A program made the translations under genes and the position numbers. Shown in pieces: positions 1 through 5,109 of a stretch of 5,109 nucleotides of DNA. The stretch covers positions 1 through 5,109 of the forward strand of contig CBCXVS010000410.1 in NCBI GenBank assembly GCA_965178525.1. Direction: 5' to 3'. The stretch comes from CBCXVS01 sp965178525. GTDB lineage: Bacteria > Tectomicrobia > Entotheonellia > Entotheonellales > Entotheonellaceae. Every line of letters starts with the position of its first letter. The first letter of the stretch is position 1. The notes beneath the pieces were generated by a model that did not search any database, was not told the origin of the DNA, and was given only the letters and a program-made list of their open reading frames with translations.

Positions 1-556
1 CACTTGGCTCGTTCATCCTTGAGAAATGGGGACTTCTGGGATCGGGAAAATGCACTTTCCTATACGATCAAGATACCAGGCAAACCACATAATAACACAA
101 CCAGCCATAATACTAGATGCTTCAGATACATGAAGATTACCTCATCCACGATGCTATTGATCGCTCAATACGTAAGTTTGATCTTGAAAGGTAGCTAAAA
201 AGGACATAGGTGAGTTAATTGCTTCAACTTTGGAGGCATCTGTGCACACTTTGGCCTTTGCTATGTGCACTCAATATGATACAGTCACAATTAATGATGG
301 ATTTAGTCGAAAGAGTTTCTATAGGAGGTGGATCATATCTTTCCAGCGCTATCAAGGAATTTCTAACGCTACGATTGAGGCGGTCGAGAAAACCCGCACG
401 CCCGAGACTGCATGGGGCTCGGAGCGTATCCGGAAAGACACAACGCACCGTAAATTCCAGGCTCACAGGGGTACAGGTAACTGGTCCAATGCAGCCACGT
501 CGCGTTTCACCAAGGCGCTGGTGTCAAAGTAGGCAGGAGGCATCAGCGCCGATCTT
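1..556. other. Gene-poor stretch with an AT-rich first part
   Basis: I see no gene I can support here. The first 300 bases are about 41% GC by hand count, clearly lower than the coding regions further on, and GC rises after about base 370. The open frames are short (about 60-115 codons), overlap on both strands, and show no family motif, no consistent codon pattern and no convincing ribosome binding site at a start codon. I found no tRNA T-loop signature, rRNA-like block or CRISPR-like repeats. It may be ordinary intergenic DNA, decayed sequence, or the edge of an acquired segment. Confidence 0.5.
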
Positions 557-615
557 CTAGAATGAGGTCCGGACCGCCCGACCCGGGATAACTTCGGGAT
601 CAAAATCCTCGTCGA

Positions 616-906
616 TCATCTTATCAGACAGCGCTCCCGCTGTCTGAAATCCTTCTGCTTGCATCTGTGCATGCGTCTGATGGTATTGGCGCTGTTCATA
701 TTCGCCCTCCGGAGGGTCACGTAGAAGGTTCCGATGTGGACGACTTGCCCCTCGTACTCCTTGAACCCAATGCAGAGCGTCATGCGATTGCCAACTTGTA
801 TCGCATCTTGAAACGCCACCAGGGTCTTGAAGGCCAACCCACCTAAAAACGCTTTGGCGACGTCCGTACCCTGGATGATGAGCCAGAGCAAGATAACCAA
901 AAACAC
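616..906 (-). pseudogene. Remnant resembling the core of an MscS-type mechanosensitive channel
   Basis: The reading frame has a hydrophobic start (VILLWLII, residues 4-11), then AKAFLGGLAFKTLVAFQDAI and VGNRMTL, then EYEGQVVHIGTFYVTLR (residues 50-66). This order matches the MscS family: the pore helix TM3 rich in Gly and Ala, the turn usually written as R/QVGD, and the start of the beta domain with G.V..IG....TLR. The membrane helices that should come before it are missing, because an in-frame stop lies at 928-930 upstream. The frame ends 20 residues after NTI, so the C-terminal cytoplasmic domain is also absent. The codon at 906 is GTG and is probably internal. What is seen is the motif pattern; the family call is from memory and no alignment was run. 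The frame could also be a chance resemblance. If real, it is a gene fragment and not a working channel. Confidence 0.42.
624..647. repeat. Perfect 10-bp inverted repeat, tetraloop hairpin
   Basis: TCAGACAGCG at 624-633 and CGCTGTCTGA at 638-647 are exact reverse complements around a CTCC loop. The stem is strong enough to fold in RNA. Neither strand has a run of T after it, so it is not a classical Rho-independent terminator. It lies at the 3' end of the channel-like remnant on the minus strand and could be a transcript-end structure or a leftover of a small repeat element. Confidence 0.45.
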
Positions 907-930
907 CGTTCGATGTAGCCCTCGCCTTCA

Positions 931-1161
931 GGTTGGGCCTGTTTCCGGCATGTCTCATGTATCACAGAGGCGGCATCCGCATGGTCCGTTACGCCCTCAG
1001 GCCATCCGACAGTGAGAACGGCTGCACGTGACCTGGTGAAAACCTCCCCTCAAACAGGGGATAGTCGGGTCGACTGCTCACATTGATGTGCATTCACTCT
1101 GAGGACATCCTATTATGTCTGGTCAGAGGAGACACGAGAATTCCACGCGGGTGATCTCAAT
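931..1161 (+). other. Leader/intergenic region before the siroheme gene
   Basis: No gene is evident. Two small perfect hairpins lie close together: CCCCT and AGGGG flanking CAAAC (about 1047-1061), and AGTCG and CGACT flanking GGT (about 1064-1076). They sit roughly 100-130 bases before the ATG and could belong to a 5' untranslated leader. TATTAT at 1111-1116 resembles a -10 box, but no -35 element stands at a good distance, so I do not call a promoter. I did not recognise a known riboswitch. Confidence 0.35.
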
Positions 1162-1167
1162 GGAGGT
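1162..1167 (+). promoter_or_regulatory. Shine-Dalgarno for the precorrin-2 dehydrogenase
   Basis: GGAGGT lies 9 bases before the ATG at 1177, an ideal distance. It fixes the start of this gene at 1177, which also matches where the family's N-terminus (YPIFL) begins. Confidence 0.85.
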
Positions 1168-1176
1168 ATCAGTTAT

Positions 1177-1887
1177 ATGGACGTCTACCCCATCTTTCTA
1201 ACGGGTCTGGCGCAACAACGCTGTCTCGTCATTGGCGGCAATCATGAGGCCGAGCGCAAGGTGCAAGGCCTCTTGGATTGTGCGGCTGCCGTGACGGTGA
1301 TCAGCGCCGATATCACCCCCCAACTCCACACCTGGGCCGATGCTGGCGCCATTACGTGGCTCCCCCGCGCCTACGAGCCTGGCGACTTACAGCAGGCGTT
1401 CCTGGTGATCGCCACGGAGACGGACGCACAGACCACGGCGCGTATCGATCAGGAAGCGCGTACGCGGGGGGTACTGCTCAATGTGACAGACGATCCGAAT
1501 CATAGTAACTTTGTAGCCGGTTCGGTGGTGCGCCAGGGTCCGCTTACCATTGCCATTTCGACCAGTGGGAGTGCGCCAGCCTTAGCTGTCCGCGTGCGCC
1601 AACAACTCGAGCGAGAATTCGGCCCGGAATACGCTACGTTACTCAGCTTGCTCCGAGAGTTGCGCGAGTCGGTGGCTAGGCGTTATCCCAATGGGCAAGA
1701 ACGCCGAGCGCTTTGGTATCAATTGCTCGACTCCGATCTCCTGGAATTGCTGCGGGCTGGCCACTACGATTTGGCGCGCCAACTCGTCTCGCTCTTGGTG
1801 GGTGATGACGTCGTGGCCGCCGAGGGCAGACGCCATGTCGCCGATTCGATCGAATGTGGCGTAGAAGCGGAAGAAAAACGGGTGTGA
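1177..1887 (+). CDS. Precorrin-2 dehydrogenase / sirohydrochlorin ferrochelatase (siroheme synthase N-domain)
   Basis: This cytoplasmic enzyme family oxidises precorrin-2 to sirohydrochlorin with NAD+ and can insert iron to give siroheme, the cofactor of sulfite and nitrite reductases. It is also an entry point to heme d1 and the alternative heme pathway. The 236-residue protein opens with YPIFL (4-8), then a Rossmann strand and loop (VIGGNHEAERKV, 18-29). NVTDDPNHSNF (102-112) follows, with D105 at the position of the catalytic aspartate of CysG/Met8p, then GPLTIAISTSGSAPALAVRV (121-140), where the family has its (S/T)xGxSPxLA motif. The uroporphyrinogen methyltransferase half of CysG is absent, so this is a stand-alone Met8/YlnF-like form and that half must be elsewhere. 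The glycine triplet reads GGN instead of GGG, seen in some relatives but worth noting. The last 35 or so residues are acidic and not part of the known domain. The stop codon is two bases from the next gene's ATG. Confidence 0.93.
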   Translation: MDVYPIFLTGLAQQRCLVIGGNHEAERKVQGLLDCAAAVTVISADITPQLHTWADAGAITWLPRAYEPGDLQQAFLVIATETDAQTTARIDQEARTRGVLLNVTDDPNHSNFVAGSVVRQGPLTIAISTSGSAPALAVRVRQQLEREFGPEYATLLSLLRELRESVARRYPNGQERRALWYQLLDSDLLELLRAGHYDLARQLVSLLVGDDVVAAEGRRHVADSIECGVEAEEKRV

Positions 1888-1889
1888 GG

Positions 1890-2351
1890 ATGGAAACACA
1901 GGGTCCGCATGATCATCCCCTGGTCGAGTTCAAGCCCTCGCCCATCCATGGGACCGGGGGCTTCGCACGGGTCGGCATACGACGCGATAAACGCATCATC
2001 GAGTACGTCGGGCCGAAGCTCTCCAAGACCGAGGGCAAGGCACAATTGCGCGAGCAGAACGTTTACATCTTCAGCCTCGATGAGACCTATGATATCGACG
2101 GCAGTGTTGCGTGGAATCCGGCTCGGCTCTTAAATCATAGCTGCGAGCCCAATTGCGAGGCAGCCATTGTCCGCAACCGCATCTGGATTTACGCGCGGCG
2201 CGCCATCAAGGCTGGGGAAGAGTTGACGTATAATTACCGGTATGATCTCGAGGATTATGAAGAGCGCCCCTGCCACTGTGGCGCCTCGACCTGTGTCGGC
2301 TACATGGTCGCCGAGGAATTCTTTGCCACCTTATTACAACGGAAATCATAA
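1890..2351 (+). CDS. SET-domain protein-lysine methyltransferase with post-SET zinc motif
   Basis: SET enzymes move a methyl group from S-adenosylmethionine to a protein lysine. Counting from the ATG at 1890 (153 residues), the motifs appear in the normal order: SPIHGTGGFA (17-26, SAM-binding GxG), EYVG (38-41), YDIDG (67-71), ARLLNHSCEPNCE (78-90, knot motif with C85), ELTYNY (111-116, Y116 at the usual catalytic tyrosine) and a post-SET cluster CHCGASTCVG (128-137). C85, C128, C130 and C135 could bind one zinc. It is a minimal SET protein with no reader domain and no membrane segment, so it probably works in the cytoplasm; the substrate cannot be told. GTG at 1884 overlaps the upstream stop by four bases and has GGAAG at 1869-1873 at a better distance, so it is a real alternative start; ATG at 1854 has no ribosome site. 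The tight spacing implies co-translation with the siroheme gene. Confidence 0.9.
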   Translation: METQGPHDHPLVEFKPSPIHGTGGFARVGIRRDKRIIEYVGPKLSKTEGKAQLREQNVYIFSLDETYDIDGSVAWNPARLLNHSCEPNCEAAIVRNRIWIYARRAIKAGEELTYNYRYDLEDYEERPCHCGASTCVGYMVAEEFFATLLQRKS

Positions 2352-2522
2352 GTACCTGGACAAAATGAGCGACATCGTTTTTCCAGAGGAAAGATCTGAA
2401 TTTAATTCTGTTCGGGTACGTAACACGAACGATCATGTCTAGCCGTCGCGCCGATGCCTTTGCCCCTAGCACGAAAAGTACGCCTTGCGGCAGTGAGCCG
2501 GGGGCAAAGGCATCTTGGGCTG
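2352..2522. other. Convergent intergenic spacer
   Basis: This spacer lies between two genes pointing at each other. Its first half is AT-rich with a weak hairpin (GTTCG 2410-2414 and CGAAC 2426-2430). Its second half holds the long inverted repeat listed separately. The 25-codon frame starting with ATG near 2365 lacks a ribosome binding site and is not called. Confidence 0.5.
2453..2514. terminator. Perfect 14-bp inverted repeat between convergent genes, probable shared terminator
   Basis: GATGCCTTTGCCCC (2453-2466) and GGGGCAAAGGCATC (2501-2514) are exact reverse complements separated by 34 bases. The loop contains a small GCC-TTGC-GGC hairpin. The element starts 8 bases after the minus gene's stop and lies 101 bases after the SET gene's stop, so it can end transcripts from both sides. 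There is no strong T run on either side, so termination may need Rho or the stem may mainly protect the mRNA 3' ends. The long loop is unusual for a simple terminator. Confidence 0.55.
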
Positions 2523-5003
2523 TTACGGCGCGCAGGCGCCGCCGTCACAGGCAAATGCCAGGGTGAGATTCTTACGCAGCGCGATATCAGTGCCCTCGAC
2601 TGAACTCAGCTTCACGACGCCCAGCGTCACCACGGCGTTCTCAGCCATCGGCCCCACGACCTCCATCTCAACCACCGCCAGCTCCTCGGCGCCGCTGCTG
2701 GCGAGCGTCTCTCCTTTGAACGTGAAGGCCGCCTGGACCATGCCGTCTTCCGCATTCAGATGCACCACCTGCAGGACGTCGCCACCGTCGAAGAATGAGC
2801 CGGCCGTCACCTCATTTAAGACCAATTTGGACGGATCCACCTTCAGCGTGAACGCGGTCCCAAACAGGTCTGCAGCGGTATTGGTGAGTCCGATCTGCAT
2901 CTTGATTTTCGTGCCCACGGGCGGCGCCACGCCTACGGTCACACGCTCATTGAGTTCGCCCGCGGCACCGTGGCCTTGCACCCGGAGAGGACCGACGCCG
3001 GGGGGCGTACAGCCTGTTGACGGGTCGTGTGTTTCGCCGAAGTTCACTCCAATGGACAGCACATCGTGCTGGTTGATCTCCCCGTCGCCAGTGGCATCGA
3101 CGAAGCTCTGGGCGAATTCCGGCGCCGAGGAAGACCCGCCCCAGGGACTGAAGGCTTTGGCTCCCCAAGCTAGGTCCAACGCGCCTAGCCGAGCCGGGCC
3201 CGTAGCGCCGAAGTGGCGGCCGATCGGCAATAGGTCAGCGGCCTCGACCACACAGTTGGTGTCGGTGTCACCGGGCCACACACCTCCGACGGGGACGGCG
3301 CCTTCCCTAACGTTGAGCAGAATCTCCATCCCGCCGGAGTCGACCGCTAGAACCTCAGCAGGGGTGAAGGTTGAAGGACTCGGCAGGGCAACGTCTTGCA
3401 CCGTAAACGTCAGAGTCGCAACGGCGCCGCTGCCGCTGGCGCCATCAGCCCCACTGCGGCTGATGGCAAAGGCGAGCGTGCCGGCCTCATCGTCCGCTTC
3501 GAAGGGGGTCAGCGTCGTGCCATCATCGAAGAAAGCGCCAGCGGCGAGGGAGGCGGTATCGTAAGTGAAGTGAGTAGCGTCATAGAGGAGGGTGGCGCCG
3601 AGACCGAAGAGGTCCGTGACATTCAAGGCATGCAGGGTGAGAGTGATCGTGTCAAGGGGCCAGACAACGCGTGGATCAACCTGAACCAAGAGGGTGGCGG
3701 TGGGGTCTTCGGCCGTCATATAGTCGGGCGTACCATCGCCGTCACGGTCGGGACACGGCACACCGCCGGGACACTCGAGATCGTCCGCCACGCCGTCGCC
3801 ATCGCTGTCACCGGGGCCAGGCCCGCTGTCCGCGGCATCAAGATAGTCGGGAATACCATCGCCATCGCTGTCGTCGTTCGTGGGATTGCCGTCACCGTTG
3901 GCATCCTCGGCCAAGGTCAAGTCGCTGTCGCCGTCGTCGTCCGGATCGAGATAGTCAGACAGGCCATCGCCATCGGTGTCGTCATCCGTCGGGTCCCCAT
4001 TGCCGTTGGGGTCTTCCGTTAGGGTCGTGACGGCATCGCCATCATCATCACCGTCCATATAGTCCGGCGTGCCGTCCGCATTGGTGTCCGCACATGGCAA
4101 GCCCCCCGGACATTCGACATCGTCCGCGACGCTGTCGTCGTCGCTGTCAACGGGGCCGGGGCCGGCGTCCGCGGCATCGAGATAGTCAGGAATGCCATCG
4201 CCATCGCGATCATCGTCGGCCGGGTCCCCGTTGTTGTTGGCATCCTCGCTGACCGTCGGTGCGCCATCACCGTCGTCATCGGCGTCGAGGTAATCCGGCT
4301 GGCCATCTCCATCCGTGTCATCATTGGTCACATCACCGTCGGCATTGGGGTCTTCTTGGGCGGTTGGGACCCCGTCACCATCGGCGTCGGGATCGACGAC
4401 ACGGACCGTGAACGCGGCCAGGTTCGAGGTGGCGCCGTCGTTGTCATTAACGGTGTAGACGATGGCGGAGGCGCCAATGAAGCCCGGCACCGGCGTAAAC
4501 GTCACATTGCCCGACCCATCATCCACGAACGTGCCTTCGCCCGCGACGGTCACCGAACTCTGTTGCCCCGCCGTGCCCGGATCGAGATCTACCGTGGCTG
4601 CATCGAGCGCGCCATCACTGTCGGTATCGTTGGCCACCACCGCCACCGTCGTCGGGGTGTTCACCTGCGTCACCGCCGTGTCCAAAACCGCTACCGGTGG
4701 GTCGTTAACCCGCACGCTGATGACAGCCTGGTGTGAGGTGGTGCCGTCATTGTCATTAACCGTATATATGATCGTCGATGTGCCAATGAAGCCCGGTGCC
4801 GGCGTAAAAGTCACATTGCCCACGCCATCATCCATGAACGTGCCTTGGCCTGGCACGGTAATGGCATTCTGTTGGCCGGCCATACCCGGATCGAGGTCGA
4901 CACTGCTCGTCACTACAATGCCGTCCGTATCGATATCATTGTTTGTGATGGCCAGCAGCACCGGCATATTGATTTGGGTCACGGCGCTATCCGCCACAGC
5001 CAC
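2523..5003 (-). CDS. Large modular calcium-binding protein: cadherin-like repeats, TSP3 repeats, cohesin-dockerin-cohesin (5' end probably missing)
   Basis: At least 826 residues. In order: two 103-residue cadherin-like repeats (1-203) of the tandem-95/Big_9 style, with NDPPVAV, D-rich loops and VTFTP.PGFIG....YTVNDNDG; an Asp/Gly-rich TSP3-like calcium region (204-433); a cohesin-like domain (about 434-566, LYDATHFTYD and AGAFFDDG); two dockerin-like EF-hand loops (579-590 and 636-647); and a second cohesin-like domain (about 672-815, VDPSKLVLNEVTAGSFFDGG). Such proteins act outside the cell in adhesion or surface assembly. No sorting signal (LPXTG, PEP-CTERM) is seen at the end, CDGGACAP. 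The GTG at 5003 is a poor start: it falls inside NDPPVAV, has no ribosome site, and no signal peptide follows. The frame stays open upstream to a TAG at 5100-5102 without ATG, GTG or TTG, so the true N-terminus appears lost. The long plus-strand frames opposite are by-products of the Asp/Gly codon bias. Confidence 0.88.
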   Translation of the reverse strand: MAVADSAVTQINMPVLLAITNNDIDTDGIVVTSSVDLDPGMAGQQNAITVPGQGTFMDDGVGNVTFTPAPGFIGTSTIIYTVNDNDGTTSHQAVISVRVNDPPVAVLDTAVTQVNTPTTVAVVANDTDSDGALDAATVDLDPGTAGQQSSVTVAGEGTFVDDGSGNVTFTPVPGFIGASAIVYTVNDNDGATSNLAAFTVRVVDPDADGDGVPTAQEDPNADGDVTNDDTDGDGQPDYLDADDDGDGAPTVSEDANNNGDPADDDRDGDGIPDYLDAADAGPGPVDSDDDSVADDVECPGGLPCADTNADGTPDYMDGDDDGDAVTTLTEDPNGNGDPTDDDTDGDGLSDYLDPDDDGDSDLTLAEDANGDGNPTNDDSDGDGIPDYLDAADSGPGPGDSDGDGVADDLECPGGVPCPDRDGDGTPDYMTAEDPTATLLVQVDPRVVWPLDTITLTLHALNVTDLFGLGATLLYDATHFTYDTASLAAGAFFDDGTTLTPFEADDEAGTLAFAISRSGADGASGSGAVATLTFTVQDVALPSPSTFTPAEVLAVDSGGMEILLNVREGAVPVGGVWPGDTDTNCVVEAADLLPIGRHFGATGPARLGALDLAWGAKAFSPWGGSSSAPEFAQSFVDATGDGEINQHDVLSIGVNFGETHDPSTGCTPPGVGPLRVQGHGAAGELNERVTVGVAPPVGTKIKMQIGLTNTAADLFGTAFTLKVDPSKLVLNEVTAGSFFDGGDVLQVVHLNAEDGMVQAAFTFKGETLASSGAEELAVVEMEVVGPMAENAVVTLGVVKLSSVEGTDIALRKNLTLAFACDGGACAP
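2550..3704 (-). other. Cohesin-dockerin-cohesin module of the large repeat protein
   Basis: Residues 434-566 form the first cohesin-like domain and 672-815 the second; both follow the beta-sandwich pattern of a V.VDP start, a GxxxxLxYD or FTLKVDP strand, AGxFFDxG, and a late G-rich strand before an L/A-rich F.V segment. Between them (575-660) are two calcium loops: D579, D581, N583, D590, and D636, T638, D640, G641, I643, D647, each followed by a hydrophobic helix ending IGRHFG or IGVNFG. The loops are 57 residues apart, longer than in cellulosomal dockerins, with an AWGAKAFSPWGG segment between. Cohesin and dockerin modules are known outside cellulosomes; no glycosidase is near. Domain edges are by eye. 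Confidence 0.75.
3705..4394 (-). repeat. Thrombospondin-type-3-like calcium repeats with a 113-residue super-repeat
   Basis: Residues 204-433 are built of DxDGDG...D loops joined by PDYLD, as in TSP3 calcium repeats. A larger period is visible: a 36-residue short unit (from EDPN/EDAN to the next) alternates with a 66-77 residue long unit that contains GPGP and ECPGG(L/V)PC. Equivalent points lie 113 residues (339 bp) apart, for example I271/I384, C298/C411 and P313/P426. The cysteine pairs C298-C304 and C411-C417 may form small disulfide loops. The copies have diverged (second copy shorter at its end), so duplication is not recent. Confidence 0.85.
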
Positions 5004-5018
5004 CGGCGGATCATTAAT
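4398..5018 (-). repeat. Two tandem 309-bp copies coding for cadherin-like repeats
   Basis: The block NDPPVAV.D.AVTQ(I/V)N(T/M)P through VYTVNDNDG..S to the next NDPP recurs with a period of 103 residues (309 bp). Shared stretches include VDLDPG.AGQQ, FTP.PGFIG and YTVNDNDG. On the plus strand the copies start with CCCACGCCATCATCCATGAACG-type versus closely similar sequence near 4520. The upstream copy begins within INDPP at about 5018; a third copy is expected further upstream but is not there. Confidence 0.85.
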
Positions 5019-5109
5019 GGGGCTCTGAGCGCGCGACCTGAAGACGTATAACTTGGGTGGTTTGAACCAGTTGAAGGAAATGCAGGTCCGTGTGCGGACC
5101 TATCGCCAC
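5019..5109. other. Unassigned segment upstream of the broken repeat gene, with a 7-bp hairpin
   Basis: This stretch is unlike the repeat coding region. AGGTCCG (5084-5090) and CGGACCT (5095-5101) form a perfect stem around TGTG. A plus-strand frame is open from the TGA at 5026-5028 to the window edge and reads KTYNLGGLNQLKEMQV in part; a minus-strand frame is open from the edge to TAA at 5014-5016. Either could be the end of another gene, but neither shows a motif I recognise. No promoter or ribosome binding site for the repeat gene is visible. Confidence 0.4.

Noticed and set aside
315..336. Minus-strand GATCCACCTCCTATAG, resembling the 3' end of 16S rRNA
   Set aside because: Flanking bases do not match the conserved 16S helix 45 sequence; it is a short chance match to the anti-Shine-Dalgarno.
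230..532. Plus-strand frames of 100-113 codons near 220-560
   Set aside because: They overlap each other in different frames, lack ribosome binding sites, and show no domain or coding pattern.
557..958. Minus-strand frame of 133 codons overlapping the channel-like remnant
   Set aside because: No recognised motif. The other minus-strand frame carries the MscS-like pattern, and this one has no ribosome binding site.
1083..1116. Possible promoter TTGATG ... TATTAT before the siroheme gene
   Set aside because: The spacer would be 22 bases, too long for a sigma-70 promoter, and no other -35 box fits better.
2365..2442. Small 25-codon frame starting ATGAGCGAC after the SET gene
   Set aside because: No Shine-Dalgarno sequence, no motif, and its length is expected by chance.
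2515..3564. Long plus-strand frame of about 350 codons opposite the repeat gene
   Set aside because: It is antisense to the cohesin/dockerin region, is rich in Pro/Ser/Ala as expected from the opposite codon bias, and has no family motif.
3396..4022. Plus-strand frame of about 208 codons rich in Ile/Val/Ala
   Set aside because: It is the complement of Asp/Gly-rich TSP3 codons, with no independent support.
3705..4394. CRISPR-like regular repeats
   Set aside because: The periodicity is a coding repeat of calcium-binding loops in frame; there are no identical repeats with unique spacers.

Overview
The window is a piece of a GC-rich bacterial chromosome: the genes look about 55-60% GC, while bases 1-300 are near 41% by hand count. 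No taxonomic marker is present. A stand-alone precorrin-2 dehydrogenase, a small SET-domain methyltransferase and a large calcium-binding repeat protein with cohesin and dockerin modules would fit an environmental bacterium of the Nitrospirota kind. That placement is a guess from gene style only.

Layout. Bases 1-560 hold no gene I can support. Bases 616-906 on the minus strand carry a degraded remnant that resembles the core of an MscS-type mechanosensitive channel. A leader of about 250 bases follows. Next comes a tight plus-strand pair: a siroheme-synthase N-domain protein (1177-1887, strong Shine-Dalgarno) and, two bases after its stop codon, a SET/post-SET protein methyltransferase (1890-2351). 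The spacing implies one mRNA and probably translational coupling. A perfect 14-bp inverted repeat (2453-2514) separates this pair from a convergent gene.

The rest of the window is one minus-strand gene (2523-5003, at least 826 residues). It encodes an exported-type modular protein: two cadherin-like (tandem-95/Big_9-like) repeats, about 230 residues of acidic thrombospondin-type-3-like calcium repeats, a cohesin-like domain, a dockerin-like EF-hand pair and a second cohesin-like domain. Its 5' end looks broken. The repeat homology starts a few codons before the first available start codon, no signal peptide is present, and homology stops abruptly near base 5018.

How the genes work together. 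The first pair suggests tetrapyrrole (siroheme/heme d1-type) metabolism linked in expression to a protein-lysine methyltransferase of unknown target. The repeat protein is unrelated to it and would act outside the cytoplasm. The two most interesting items are the cohesin-dockerin-cohesin arrangement on a calcium-rich stalk and the coupling of a SET enzyme to siroheme synthesis.
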